Assembly (NCBI GenBank): GCA_944387115.1
Contig: CALXDR010000011.1
Span: forward strand, 1 to 32,621
Length of the DNA stretch: 32,621 nucleotides
From: an uncultured Oscillospiraceae bacterium
GTDB taxonomy: Bacteria; Bacillota; Clostridia; Oscillospirales; Oscillospiraceae
Reading direction: 5' to 3'
Below are positions 8,145 to 17,284 of the stretch, in pieces; the stretch's first letter is position 1, and every line of letters begins with the position of its first letter. The translations under genes were made by a program, and so were the position numbers. The notes beneath the pieces are model-generated. The model had not been told where the DNA came from. It searched no databases and was given only the letters and a program-made list of their open reading frames with translations.

Positions 8145-9188
8145 ATGGAGGAGTGTATCAGCGTCATCATTCCGGTGTACAACGGGGCGCAGCAGCTGCC
8201 CCGGTGTCTGGACAGCGTGTGTGCCCAGACCCACGCTGCACTGGAGATTTTGCTGGTTGACGACGGCAGTACCGACGGTACAGCGGAGGTCTGCGCCCGG
8301 TATGCCCGGCGGGATGGGCGCATTCGGGTCATTCGCCAGGAAAATCAGGGGCCATCTGGGGCGCGCAATCGGGGGCTGGAGGAGGCCGCCGGAGAGCTGG
8401 TCGCCTTTGTGGACAGCGACGACTGGCTGGAGCCGGACGCCCTCGCCTGCGCCCTGGCGCAGCTGAAGCAGGCGCAGGCAGATGTGGTGCTGTGGTGCTA
8501 CTGCCGGGAATATCCCAGCGGGAGCAGGCCGGTGCAGCCCCTGGGCGCCCAGGGGCAGATTTGGCGGGGCGGGCAGACGGCCCAGCTGTTTCAGCGGCTG
8601 CTGGGGCCTGTGGGGGCGCAGCTCCGCCGCCCCCAGGAGGTAGATAGTCTGGCTGCGGTGTGGGGCAAGCTGTACCGCAGGCAGGCGGTGGACGGGGTGC
8701 GTTTTGTGGACACCCGGCTGATTGGCACGGAGGACGCCCTGTTCAACCTGGAGGTGTTCCGGGGGATTGACTGCGCCGTCTACCTCCCCCAGACCTTTTA
8801 TCACTATGAAAAAGGGGGCGCAGACTCATTTACCCACCGGTACAAGCCGGAGCTGGTGGAGCGGTGGGGGGAGCTGTACCGCCGCATGGCGGCGCTGGCG
8901 GCGCAGGCTGGCGGCGGGGCAGAGCTGGAGCAGGCGCTGCAAAACCGCATTGCCCTGGGGCTGATTGGTCTGGGGCTGAATCTGGCAGAGGACGACGGGA
9001 TGTCCTGGGGCGAAAAAGGGCAGGCGCTGAAGGGCATCCTGGCGCTTCCCCGCTACCGCAAGGCGCTGGCGCAGCTGCCCTTGGGGCAGCTGCCTGTGCC
9101 CTGGTGGGTGTTCTTTGTCCTGGGGCGGCTGCGCTGGCGCTGGAGTATGCTGGCCATGCTCCAGCTGATGAATTTGTTGCGGAGGTGA
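8145..9188 (+). CDS. GT2-family glycosyltransferase
   Basis: This 347-residue enzyme has a GT-A fold. It begins with SVIIPVYNGAQQLPRCLDSV, followed by the nucleotide-sugar-binding Asp39-Asp40 in LLVDDGSTDGT. QGPSGARNRGLEEA and the metal-binding DSDD (Asp90, Asp92, Asp93) come next. The second half is typical of EpsJ/EpsH-like capsule enzymes (LIGTEDALFNLEVF holds the likely general base region) and ends in a basic amphipathic stretch that could touch the membrane. An excellent AGGAGG lies seven bases before ATG. It would add one sugar to the lipid-linked repeat unit; donor and linkage cannot be read from the sequence. Confidence 0.9.
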   Translation: MEECISVIIPVYNGAQQLPRCLDSVCAQTHAALEILLVDDGSTDGTAEVCARYARRDGRIRVIRQENQGPSGARNRGLEEAAGELVAFVDSDDWLEPDALACALAQLKQAQADVVLWCYCREYPSGSRPVQPLGAQGQIWRGGQTAQLFQRLLGPVGAQLRRPQEVDSLAAVWGKLYRRQAVDGVRFVDTRLIGTEDALFNLEVFRGIDCAVYLPQTFYHYEKGGADSFTHRYKPELVERWGELYRRMAALAAQAGGGAELEQALQNRIALGLIGLGLNLAEDDGMSWGEKGQALKGILALPRYRKALAQLPLGQLPVPWWVFFVLGRLRWRWSMLAMLQLMNLLRR

Positions 9189-9193
9189 CGGGG

Positions 9194-10027
9194 ATGACAC
9201 AGGGCGAGGGGACGCCGAAGGTGTCCATCATCATGGGGATTTACCAGTGCGGGGATACCCTGGCAGAGGCGCTGGACTCCATCTGGGGCCAGAGCTTTCA
9301 GGATTGGGAGCTGATTTTGTGCGACGACGGCTCCACAGACAACACCTATGCCGTGGCGGAGGGCTACCGCCAGCGGGACCCCCAGCGGGTCACCCTTTTG
9401 CGCAATGAAACCAATCAGGGGCTGAACATCACCCTCAACCGCTGTCTGGAGCGCTCCCGGGGGGTGTATGTGGCCCGGATGGATGGGGATGACCGCTCGG
9501 TGCCCACCCGGCTGGAGGTGGAGGCGGCTTTTCTGGACAGCCACCCGGAGTACGCCATTGTGAGCAGCGCCATGCGCTATTTTGACGGAACGTGTGTCTG
9601 GGGGCCGAGGGAGGTCATCCCCTGCCCCCAGATACGGGATTTTGTCTTTCATGCCCCGGTGCACTGCCACGCCCCCTGTATGATTCGGCGGGAGGCCTAT
9701 CTGGCGGTGGGCGGGTATACGGTGGATCGGCGGCTGCTCCGATTTGAGGACTGCAACCTCTGGTATAAGCTGTATGCCGCCGGTTATCGGGGGTACAACC
9801 TGCAGCAGCCGCTGTATGAAATGCGGGACGACCGCAACGCCTACCGCCGCCGCACCCTCTCCTCCCGCCTGCGGGCAGTGTATGTCCAGTGGAGCGGGTT
9901 TCGCCTGGTGGGGATGCCCCTGCGGTACTACCCCTATCTATTGGTGGAATTGGGGAAAAACCTGGCGCTGGGGCTGATGCCTGCGGCGCTGTACCAGCGA
10001 CTGCATCGGGGAGGGAAGGGCGCATGA
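9194..10027 (+). CDS. GT2-family glycosyltransferase
   Basis: This is a compact 277-residue GT2 enzyme. SIIMGIYQCGDTLAEALDSI opens the nucleotide-binding half, Asp44-Asp45 lie in LCDDGSTDN, and the metal-binding motif is MDGDD (Asp97, Asp99, Asp100). LRFEDCNLWYKLYAAGY carries the acidic ED typical of the acceptor-side loop. The chosen ATG at 9194 has GGAGG eight bases upstream and lies five bases after the previous stop; longer in-frame extensions have no homology. It overlaps the next gene by ATGA. It resembles the amylovoran/EpsE-like GT2 group more than its GT2 neighbours. The added sugar is unknown. Confidence 0.9.
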   Translation: MTQGEGTPKVSIIMGIYQCGDTLAEALDSIWGQSFQDWELILCDDGSTDNTYAVAEGYRQRDPQRVTLLRNETNQGLNITLNRCLERSRGVYVARMDGDDRSVPTRLEVEAAFLDSHPEYAIVSSAMRYFDGTCVWGPREVIPCPQIRDFVFHAPVHCHAPCMIRREAYLAVGGYTVDRRLLRFEDCNLWYKLYAAGYRGYNLQQPLYEMRDDRNAYRRRTLSSRLRAVYVQWSGFRLVGMPLRYYPYLLVELGKNLALGLMPAALYQRLHRGGKGA

Positions 10028-10743
10028 TTCCAAAGGTGATACATTACTGCTGGTTTGGCAGGGGGGAAAAGCCCCGGCAGGTGCAGGCGTGCATCCGCAG
10101 CTGGCGGAGGTTTTGCCCCGATTACAAAATCGTGGAGTGGAACGAGGACAATTTTGATGTGTCCCGACACCCCTATACCGCCTATTGCCACAGGGAAAAG
10201 AAGTGGGCATACCTCAGCGACTTTGTGCGCCTGGCGGTGGTGGAGGCCCATGGGGGGCTGTACTTTGACACCGATGTGGAGGCGGTGGCCAGCTTTGACG
10301 ACCTGCTGGACAATCCCGCCTTCTATTGCTTTGAAACCCCCCGCTATGTGGCCACGGGGCTGGGGTTTGGCAGTGTGGCCCACCACCCCACGGTGGCGGC
10401 CATGCTCCGCCAATATGACGGGCAGGTGGCGGAAGACGGCAGTGTGAGCCTCACAGCCTGTCCCGCCCTCAATACGCAGCCGCTGCTGGCGCTGGGGCTG
10501 GAGCAGACGGGGGCGCTGCAGCGGGTGGGGGGCGCCCTCATCCTCCCCAGCGAGTATCTCAACCCCTATGAGGACTGCACCGGCCGGATGCGCCGCACCG
10601 CCAACACCCACTCCATCCACTGGTACTCCAAAAGCGCCCTGCCCTGGTGGGCCAAGGTGCGCAGCGCCTTGACCCGCCCCTTCCACCGCCTGTTCGGGGA
10701 GGATTGCTTCCGCTGGCTCAAGGGGAGGGGGGTGAGGGAGTGA
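10024..10743 (+). CDS. GT32-family (OCH1-like) glycosyltransferase
   Basis: This 239-residue protein starts with IPKVIHYCWFG and contains KKWAYLSDFVRLAVVEAHGGLYFDTDVE. That is the hallmark block of the GT32 sugar-binding region with DxD motif (Asp82, Asp84). Family members add mannose, galactose or related sugars, and bacterial copies are common in capsule clusters. Near the C-terminus is THSIHWYSKSALPWW, also usual for the family. The start ATG overlaps the stop of the previous gene (ATGA), with GGAGGG just upstream. It is the only GT32 in the locus. Substrate is unknown. Confidence 0.9.
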   Translation: MIPKVIHYCWFGRGEKPRQVQACIRSWRRFCPDYKIVEWNEDNFDVSRHPYTAYCHREKKWAYLSDFVRLAVVEAHGGLYFDTDVEAVASFDDLLDNPAFYCFETPRYVATGLGFGSVAHHPTVAAMLRQYDGQVAEDGSVSLTACPALNTQPLLALGLEQTGALQRVGGALILPSEYLNPYEDCTGRMRRTANTHSIHWYSKSALPWWAKVRSALTRPFHRLFGEDCFRWLKGRGVRE

Positions 10744-11972
10744 AGCGCATTCTGATTCTCTCCCACTGCATGGAGCTGGGGGGCGCTGAACGGGCGCTGC
10801 TGGGGCTGCTGGAGGGGCTTTCCCCGGCGGAATATCAGGTGGACCTGTTCCTCCTTAGCCATACCGGGGCGCTGCTGGGCCACATTCCCCCCTACATCAA
10901 TCTGCTGCCCGAGATTCCGGCCTATGCCAGCCTGCTGGCGCCCATGGCCAGCCTGCCCCGGCAGGGACAGTGGCGGGTGCTGCTGGGACGGCTGTACGGG
11001 AAATGGCGGGCAGAGCGCAGGCGCAGGCAGTTGGGCATCACCGGGGAGCATGGCATTGCCCTGGAGTACAGCCACAAGTACACCGCCTTTGCCATGCCCC
11101 CCATTTCACAGGTGTGCTACGACATGGTCATCAGCTTCCTCACCCCACACTACTTTGCCCAGTGCAAAGCGGAGGGGCGGTACAAGGTGGCCTGGATTCA
11201 CACCGATTACGCCGCCCTGCCGGTGGACGCCGCCTCAGAGCTGGCCATGTGGGCGGCCTATGACGCCATTGTGTCCATCTCCCCGGCGGTGACGGAGGGG
11301 TTTTTGCAGCGCTTTCCCTCCCTGAAATCCAAGGTGGTGGAGCTGGAAAACCCCCTGCCTGTGCAGGCCATGATTCGCTGGAGCCAGGGGGATGTCTCCT
11401 CGGAACTGCCGCCGGGGGCGGGGCCAAGGCTGCTGTCCATCGGGCGGTTTACTTATCAAAAGAACTTCGACCAGGTGCCCGCCATCTGTAAGGCCCTGCA
11501 CCAGCAGGGGGTGCCTGCCACCTGGTATCTCATCGGCTATGGCGGGGACGAAGCGCTGATCCGCCAGCGCATTCACCAGGCGGGGATGGAGGAGTATGTG
11601 CGCATTCTGGGCAAGCGGGACAACCCCTATCCCTACCTGTGCGCCTGCGACCTGTACGTACAGCCCAGCCGGTATGAGGGCAAGTGCGTGGCGGTGCAGG
11701 AGGCGCAGATTCTGGGGCGGCCTGTGGCCATCACCGGCTATCCCACCGCCTCCAGCCAGCTGGAGGACGGGGTGGATGGGGTGATTGTCCCCCAGGATGT
11801 GCCCGGGTGCGCCGCCGGCCTTGCCGCACTGCTCAAAGACCCCCAGCGCATGGCCCGGCTGGCCTGCAACTGCCGCCAGCGGGACTATGCCCACCGCAGC
11901 ACGGTGGAGGCCCTGATGGGCCTGATGGAGCACAACCCCGTCCCGCTGGGACGAGAGAGGATGGAAGTATGA
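10740..11972 (+). CDS. GT4-family glycosyltransferase
   Basis: This 410-residue enzyme has a GT-B fold. The N-terminal half starts with RILILSHCMELGGAERALLGLL, the glycine-rich loop and GGAER motif of GT4 enzymes. The C-terminal half holds LLSIGRFTYQKNFD, the nucleotide-sugar region, and the E-x7-E motif Glu313/Glu321 (YEGKCVAVQEAQ). The start is taken as GTG 10740, overlapping the previous stop as GTGA. An upstream ATG in the same frame would add about 30 residues with no family resemblance. It resembles the partner at 15127, which opens with a similar MGGVERALIAMLEG stretch, so the two may be old duplicates. Confidence 0.9.
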   Translation: MKRILILSHCMELGGAERALLGLLEGLSPAEYQVDLFLLSHTGALLGHIPPYINLLPEIPAYASLLAPMASLPRQGQWRVLLGRLYGKWRAERRRRQLGITGEHGIALEYSHKYTAFAMPPISQVCYDMVISFLTPHYFAQCKAEGRYKVAWIHTDYAALPVDAASELAMWAAYDAIVSISPAVTEGFLQRFPSLKSKVVELENPLPVQAMIRWSQGDVSSELPPGAGPRLLSIGRFTYQKNFDQVPAICKALHQQGVPATWYLIGYGGDEALIRQRIHQAGMEEYVRILGKRDNPYPYLCACDLYVQPSRYEGKCVAVQEAQILGRPVAITGYPTASSQLEDGVDGVIVPQDVPGCAAGLAALLKDPQRMARLACNCRQRDYAHRSTVEALMGLMEHNPVPLGRERMEV

Positions 11973-13105
11973 ACATCGCCACCATAACCTGTCATGATGT
12001 ATACAATGTGGGGGCCAGCCTTCAGGCCTATGCGCTGGCGGAGTACCTGCGCCGGCAGGGGCACACCCCCGCCATCATTGACTATAAGCCGCCCTATCTC
12101 AGCACCCACTACCGCCTGTGGGGGTGCAGCAGCCCCGCCTTTGACCGGCCGGTGCTGCGCCAGCTGTACAGCCTGTGCAAGCTGCCCGGCCGGATACGGG
12201 ACTATTTCAGCCCCAGAAAGCGGGCTTTTGACCAGTTTCGGGCACAATACCTCCCCCTGACGCCCCAGCGCTATGCCAGCGCCGCCCAGCTGGAGCAGTG
12301 CCCGCCCCAGGCGCAGGTATATCTGGCGGGGAGCGACCAGATCTGGAACACCCGCTTCCCAAACGGGAAGGACCCCGCCTTTTACCTCACTTTTGCCCCC
12401 TCCGCAGGGGTGCGGGCCTCCTATGCCGCCAGCTTTGCCACAAAAGAGGTGGAGCCGGAGCAGCGGGAGCAGGTGCGCACATGGCTCAGGCAGCTGGACT
12501 TCATCTCTGTGCGGGAGCGGTCCGGGGTGGACATTTTGACCCGACTGGGGGTGGCCGGGGGCATACAGGTGTGCGACCCGGTATTTCTCCTGCCCCGCAG
12601 CCACTGGGAATCCATCGCCCCGGCGCAGCCGGAGGGGGACTACCTGCTGGTGTACGACTTTGACCGCAACCCTAAAGTTGCGGAGATTTCCCGGCAATTG
12701 GCCCGGGAGCGGGGGTGGAAGATTTACACCATATTCCCCAGTGACTATGGGGACAGGTGCTGCTGGGACTGCGGGCCGCTGGAGTTTATCTCCCTGGTGC
12801 GCAATGCCCAGTGCGTGCTGAGCAATTCCTTCCACGGCACCGCCTTCGCCCTCATATTCCAGCGGCCCTTTTTGGTGCTCCCCCGTGGGGAGCAAATCAA
12901 CACCCGCATGGAGGATTTGCTGGCGGAGCTGGGGCTGTCCCGGTACTACCTCACCGGCGGGAGCAAGGCAGAGCAGCTGGACTGGGCGGGGCTGGACTGG
13001 GCGGATTGCCAGCGCCGGCTGTCCGAGATGGTGGAGCGCTCCCAGGGATACCTGGATACAGTGCTCCGGGAAGGGGCGCGGCGCAGCGGCCGCAGAGAGG
13101 GGTGA
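11969..13105 (+). CDS. Polysaccharide pyruvyltransferase family protein
   Basis: This 378-residue enzyme belongs to the CsaB/WcaK family, which moves pyruvate from phosphoenolpyruvate onto a sugar to form a ketal. It opens with IATITCHDVYNVGASLQAYAL, then has YLAGSDQIWN (GSDQIWN at 121-127), the FISVRERSG block and VLSNSFHGTAFALIFQRPF (SNSFHG at 285-290), all family signatures. Pyruvyl groups add negative charge to polysaccharides, so the product is probably acidic. ATG 11969 overlaps the previous stop (ATGA), with AGAGAGG eight bases upstream. The family also includes members whose activity is unproven, so the reaction is inferred. Confidence 0.9.
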   Translation: MNIATITCHDVYNVGASLQAYALAEYLRRQGHTPAIIDYKPPYLSTHYRLWGCSSPAFDRPVLRQLYSLCKLPGRIRDYFSPRKRAFDQFRAQYLPLTPQRYASAAQLEQCPPQAQVYLAGSDQIWNTRFPNGKDPAFYLTFAPSAGVRASYAASFATKEVEPEQREQVRTWLRQLDFISVRERSGVDILTRLGVAGGIQVCDPVFLLPRSHWESIAPAQPEGDYLLVYDFDRNPKVAEISRQLARERGWKIYTIFPSDYGDRCCWDCGPLEFISLVRNAQCVLSNSFHGTAFALIFQRPFLVLPRGEQINTRMEDLLAELGLSRYYLTGGSKAEQLDWAGLDWADCQRRLSEMVERSQGYLDTVLREGARRSGRREG

Positions 13106-13110
13106 GGAGC

Positions 13111-14115
13111 ATGGCGCTGGTTTCGGTGGTCATTCCCGTCTACGGCGTGGAGGCGTACCTGTCCCGCTGTGTGGACAGTGTGCTGGCCCAGACCCTGGAG
13201 GACATCGAGATTATTCTGGTGGACGACGGCTCCCCCGACCGCTGCCCCCAGCTGTGCGATCAGTACGCCGCCGTCCACCCCCATATCCAGGTGGTGCACA
13301 AGGAAAACGGGGGGCTGGCCTCTGCCCGCAATGGGGGCATGGCTGTGGCCCGGGGCAAGTACCTGTTCTTTCTGGACAGCGACGATTGGATTGACCCCAA
13401 TGCGCTCCAGGAACTGGTGGAGGTGGCCGAGGCGGAGGGGGTGGACTTTGTGCGTTTCCGCCCCATGTATGCCGGCTGGCCGGGGATTGCCGACGGCACG
13501 CTGTGCGACTTTGGCACCGAGGAGGGGATGACCCAGGGGCTGTACTCCCGCCAGCGTATGGAGCGGGAGCTGTACCCCCGCCTGCTGGGCACCCGGCAGC
13601 TCACCCTGGGGCCGGTGGTGGCGGCGTGGCGCTCCCTCTACCGCCGTGCCTTTCTGGAGGAGCACGGGCTGCGCTTTGACCAGCAGGTGCGCTACTGCGA
13701 GGACACGGTGTTCAGCGCCCGTGTGGTGCGGGCGGCACAGTCCTTTTACTATCTGGACGGCCCCCGTTACTACCACTACTGGTACAACGGCGGGTCCATC
13801 ACCAAGTCCTTCCGTGCCGACCGCTGGCAGGCGTTTCAGCGGCTGATGGATGCCTTTGAGCATTACTTTGGGGAGGATGTGCGCTTTGCCCCCCAGCTGC
13901 CCCTGCAAAAGCTCTACTGCGTGATGTCCGCCTTGTCTGAGCGGCGGCGGATTTCCGGCGTGGGGGCGAGGTGGAAATGGTGCAGGGAGATTTGCCGTGA
14001 CCCCAGAACCAGGGCGGCCATGGCGGCGCTGGGACAGGTGGAGGGCTCGTGGAAGCTGAAGCTGACCCTGCGCCTGGCGGCGCTGCGCTGGAGCGCACTG
14101 CTGGCAGTGCTGTAG
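13111..14115 (+). CDS. GT2-family glycosyltransferase
   Basis: This 334-residue GT2 enzyme has SVVIPVYGVEAYLSRCVDSV, Asp38-Asp39 in LVDDGSPDRCP, NGGLASARNGGM and the metal site DSDD (Asp89, Asp91, Asp92). VRYCEDTVFSARVV carries the acceptor-loop ED, and YYHYWYNGGSITKS is the usual tyrosine-rich segment that follows it in EpsJ/CpsI-like proteins. The gene starts five bases after the pyruvyltransferase stop. GAGAGGGG lies eight bases before ATG, while a closer GAGGAG is too near to act. It adds one sugar to the repeat unit; its specificity cannot be stated. Confidence 0.9.
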   Translation: MALVSVVIPVYGVEAYLSRCVDSVLAQTLEDIEIILVDDGSPDRCPQLCDQYAAVHPHIQVVHKENGGLASARNGGMAVARGKYLFFLDSDDWIDPNALQELVEVAEAEGVDFVRFRPMYAGWPGIADGTLCDFGTEEGMTQGLYSRQRMERELYPRLLGTRQLTLGPVVAAWRSLYRRAFLEEHGLRFDQQVRYCEDTVFSARVVRAAQSFYYLDGPRYYHYWYNGGSITKSFRADRWQAFQRLMDAFEHYFGEDVRFAPQLPLQKLYCVMSALSERRRISGVGARWKWCREICRDPRTRAAMAALGQVEGSWKLKLTLRLAALRWSALLAVL

Positions 14116-14137
14116 ACAATGAGAGGAGGGCGCACAG

Positions 14138-15130
14138 GTGGAGCAGGTGAGCGTCATTGTGCCGGTGTACAACCTACAAGATGAGCTGGAGGGGTGCCTG
14201 ACCTCCCTGCGGGCCCAGAGCTACCCGGCGCTGGAGATCGTGCTGGTGGACGACGGCTCCCAGGACGGCACCCTGGAGCTGTGCCGCCGCTGGGCGCAGC
14301 GGGATGGGCGCATCCGGGTGCTGCACCATGACAACCGGGGGGTGTCCTATACCCGCAACCGGGGCTTGGCGGCGGCCACGGGCGCCTATGTGATGTTCGT
14401 GGATGGGGACGACCGGGTGGAGCCGGACTGGGTGGAGCAATATGTCCATGCCGCCCGGCGCAGCGGGGCGCAGGTGGTGCTGGGCGGGCTGACCATCCAC
14501 CGGGGCCAGGGGGAGGAAATCCTCTCTCCGCCCTGCACCGGGGGGAGGAGCGCCCTGCAAATCCTCTCTGCCCTGTGTACCGACCCCCACCCCCTGTACG
14601 GCTATGTACCCAACAAGCTCTACCGGCGGCAGTTCCTCCTCCGCCACGGCCTGCGCTTTCCCGAGCACATGGCCGCCCAGGAGGATTTGCGCTTTGCCCT
14701 GGAGTGCTATGCAAGGGCAGAGCAGGTCTATTGCCTGCCCTGTGCCGGCTACCACTATCACTGCGCCCCCCGGCGGCGGCAGGTGCCCCTGGAGCATCTC
14801 TGGGACAATCAGTATACCCTGCTGTGTCTGGCGCAGGCCGCCCAGGTGCCCCCTCAGGGGGTGCAGGCCCAGCGGCAGCGCCTGGCGGATATGCTCTATA
14901 CGGCGCTGTTTTGGGCAAAGGACGCCCGGCAGGTCTCGGCGCTGAAGCGGCTGCCCGGCGCACAGCAGCTGCTGGCCTGTCCCCAGCTCTGGCATGGGCT
15001 GGGACGGATTGCGGCGGCCTGCCTGCGGGGCGGGCACGATGGGGCGGCCTATGCTCTGCTGCGGGGACGGCGGGAGGCCGGGCAGCTGTGGGGCCGTCTG
15101 CGGGGCAGACAGGGAGGAGGAACGGCGTGA
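14138..15130 (+). CDS. GT2-family glycosyltransferase
   Basis: This 330-residue GT2 enzyme opens with SVIVPVYNLQDELEGCLTSL. Asp38-Asp39 lie in LVDDGSQDGT, and the metal site is DGDD (Asp89, Asp91, Asp92). MAAQEDLRFALECYARAE contains the acceptor-side ED, followed by YHYHCAPRRRQ. The start is a GTG with GAGAGGAGG eight bases upstream, in the 22-base gap after the previous gene, the largest gap between the glycosyltransferase genes. The C-terminal 60 residues are Arg- and Gly-rich and may lie against the membrane. The last codons overlap the next gene as GTGA. Confidence 0.9.
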   Translation: MEQVSVIVPVYNLQDELEGCLTSLRAQSYPALEIVLVDDGSQDGTLELCRRWAQRDGRIRVLHHDNRGVSYTRNRGLAAATGAYVMFVDGDDRVEPDWVEQYVHAARRSGAQVVLGGLTIHRGQGEEILSPPCTGGRSALQILSALCTDPHPLYGYVPNKLYRRQFLLRHGLRFPEHMAAQEDLRFALECYARAEQVYCLPCAGYHYHCAPRRRQVPLEHLWDNQYTLLCLAQAAQVPPQGVQAQRQRLADMLYTALFWAKDARQVSALKRLPGAQQLLACPQLWHGLGRIAAACLRGGHDGAAYALLRGRREAGQLWGRLRGRQGGGTA

Positions 15131-16284
15131 GCAAGCGCATTGCCATTGTCACAAGGCAGATGATTATGGGGGGCGTGGAGCGGGCGCTCATTGCCATGCT
15201 GGAGGGCATGGTGGCCTGCCAGCTGGATGTGACCCTCTATGTGCAGTTTCCCGGCGGGGCGCTGATGGACCAGGTGCCGCCCCAGGTAAAGGTGCAGGTG
15301 CTCGCCCCCGTCACCTGGCGGGACGGGCTGACCCAGCCCCGCTGGGGGGTGGAAAAGGCGGTGGCGGCGGCCCGCCTGCTGGGGGGCAAGGGGCCCTATA
15401 CGCAGCAATGCCGCTGGTCGGCCAGCCTGCTGCGCCCTGTGGAGGCGTGGTATGACATTGCCATTGCCTACCACGCACCCAACACAGTGCCCGCATACTT
15501 TGTGGCCCAGCGGATGCAGGCGGGGGAAAAGGTGCTGTGGCTGCACGGGGATTTGGACACCAACAGCGGGGACGATCCCGCCCTGATGGCCTGCCACGCC
15601 CGCTATGACCGCATCTACGGGGTGTCCCGGCAGGTGGTGGACTCCTTTGTCCGCCGCCACCCCCACCTGGCCCCCCGCGCCCAGGTGTTTTATAACTTTG
15701 TGGATGTGCAGGGGCTGCGGCGTAGGGCGGAGGAGGGCCCCGCTCTGCCCCCCGGCGCCCATGCCCATACCCTGCTCACCATCGCCCGCCTTACCCCCCA
15801 AAAGGGGCTGCCCATGGCGGTGGAGTGCTGCAAGAGGCTGGTGGAGCAGGGACTGGATGTGGTGTGGTACGTGTGCGGCGAGGGGGAGCAGCGGGGGGAG
15901 CTGGAGCGGCAGATTGCCGCCTTGGGGCTCACCAGGCGGTTCATTCTGCTGGGCAATGTGGATAACCCCCTGCACTATCTGCGCCAGTGTACGCTCTATG
16001 TGCAGCCCTCCTATACTGAGGGCTACTGCACCACCACCAACGAGGCCCGGCTGCTGGGCTGCCCTGTGGTGACCACCCAGGTGTCGGGGGCGCAGGAGCA
16101 GTTTGTAAGCGGGGAGACGGGGTGGATTGTCCCCATTGATGTGGATGAGCTGACCCGGCAGGTGGCCTGGTGCCTGCGCCACCCCCAGGCCTGCCAGGCG
16201 GTGCGCCGCCGTCTGGCGCAGCTGGCGCAGCAGGATGAGCAGCAGGGCATGGCGGTGCTGAAGGAGTGGGCGAAGGATGGATAA
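15127..16284 (+). CDS. GT4-family glycosyltransferase
   Basis: This 385-residue GT-B enzyme opens with RIAIVTRQMIMGGVERALIAML, the N-terminal glycine loop. TLLTIARLTPQKGLPMAVECC marks the donor-binding half, and the E-x7-E motif is Glu298/Glu306 (TEGYCTTTNEAR). WLHGDLDTNSGDD in the middle resembles the acceptor region of capsule GT4 enzymes. The GTG start overlaps the previous stop (GTGA) and has GGAGG just before. The end overlaps the next gene by eight bases. Sugar donor is unknown. Confidence 0.9.
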   Translation: MSKRIAIVTRQMIMGGVERALIAMLEGMVACQLDVTLYVQFPGGALMDQVPPQVKVQVLAPVTWRDGLTQPRWGVEKAVAAARLLGGKGPYTQQCRWSASLLRPVEAWYDIAIAYHAPNTVPAYFVAQRMQAGEKVLWLHGDLDTNSGDDPALMACHARYDRIYGVSRQVVDSFVRRHPHLAPRAQVFYNFVDVQGLRRRAEEGPALPPGAHAHTLLTIARLTPQKGLPMAVECCKRLVEQGLDVVWYVCGEGEQRGELERQIAALGLTRRFILLGNVDNPLHYLRQCTLYVQPSYTEGYCTTTNEARLLGCPVVTTQVSGAQEQFVSGETGWIVPIDVDELTRQVAWCLRHPQACQAVRRRLAQLAQQDEQQGMAVLKEWAKDG

Positions 16285-17284
16285 GGTGGACATCAGCGTG
16301 ATTGTACCGGTATACAATGCCCGGCGGCGGCTGGAGCAGTGCCTGGCCAGTCTGGCCGGGCAGGACTACCCCAGCTTTGAGGTGTTGCTGGTGGAGGACG
16401 GCTCCACCGATGGCAGCGGGGCAATCTGCCGGCAGTGGGCAGAGCGGGACCCCCGCTTCCGCCTGCTCCACCAGCCCCGCAATGGGGGGGTTTCTGCCGC
16501 GCGCAATGCGGGCCTGGCGGCGGCCCAGGGGCGGTACATCACCTTTTGCGACAGCGATGACCAGGTGGAGCCGGGCTATCTCTCCGCCCTGATGGCGGCG
16601 GGGGAGGAATCCCTGGTGGTCACCGGTATCTACAACCTCTGGCAGGACGGCGCCCGCACCCCCCGCCAGCAGTATCCGGCCCAGGTGCGCCCCATGGACG
16701 GGGCGGGGGTGTGCGCCATGCTGGAGCAGGGGGCGTTCAACTATGTCTATGCCAAGCGCTATGAGCGGGCCCGGCTGGTGGCCGGGGGGATTGCCTTTGC
16801 CCCCGACCTGTCTTTGGGGGAGGACACGCTGTTTGTGGCCGAGTATGCCCGCCTGTGCCCCCAGGTGTGCTTTGTACCCGGCCTGCACTATGGCTACCAC
16901 CAGGGGGCGGAGGGGACGCTGAGCGGCTTTCGCCGGGGGTATGTGTCCCAGCTGGAGCAGGCCAATGCCCGGGTGCTGGCCGCCCTCACCCCCTGCTGTC
17001 CCAATTTGGAGCAGTCGGAGGCGTGGCAGAGGCGGATGTGGAGCCTGTTCTACTACGCCCTGTTTGCCGCCGCCAGCAGTGACTGGAGCGTGGGGGAGAA
17101 GCTGGAGCAGATACGCCATGTGATGGGCAGGGAGGACTACCGGCAGATGGTACGCCAGAGGGACGGGGTGCTGGCTGGGTACGCCCCTGCCGAGCGGGCT
17201 GTGCTGCGCATGGGCAGCGGGTGGCTGCTGCTGGCGCTGACGGCGTGGACCGACCGGAGAAAGACGAGGGAGCATCAGAGATGA
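16277..17284 (+). CDS. GT2-family glycosyltransferase
   Basis: This 335-residue GT2 enzyme has ISVIVPVYNARRRLEQCLASL and then LLVEDGSTDGS, so the first acidic residue is Glu40 rather than the usual Asp (Glu40-Asp41). NGGVSAARNAGLAAA and the metal-binding DSDD (Asp92, Asp94, Asp95) follow. LSLGEDTLFVAEYARLC contains the acceptor-side ED. It starts eight bases inside the preceding gene and overlaps the flippase gene by ATGA. Asp to Glu at this position occurs in other active GT2 enzymes, so I expect activity. Confidence 0.9.
   Translation: MDKVDISVIVPVYNARRRLEQCLASLAGQDYPSFEVLLVEDGSTDGSGAICRQWAERDPRFRLLHQPRNGGVSAARNAGLAAAQGRYITFCDSDDQVEPGYLSALMAAGEESLVVTGIYNLWQDGARTPRQQYPAQVRPMDGAGVCAMLEQGAFNYVYAKRYERARLVAGGIAFAPDLSLGEDTLFVAEYARLCPQVCFVPGLHYGYHQGAEGTLSGFRRGYVSQLEQANARVLAALTPCCPNLEQSEAWQRRMWSLFYYALFAAASSDWSVGEKLEQIRHVMGREDYRQMVRQRDGVLAGYAPAERAVLRMGSGWLLLALTAWTDRRKTREHQR

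Noticed and set aside
7010..8260. 416-codon frame overlapping the EpsG-like gene on the same strand
   Set aside because: Glycine- and histidine-rich without membrane helices; the alternative frame encodes a typical EpsG protein and has the coupled start.
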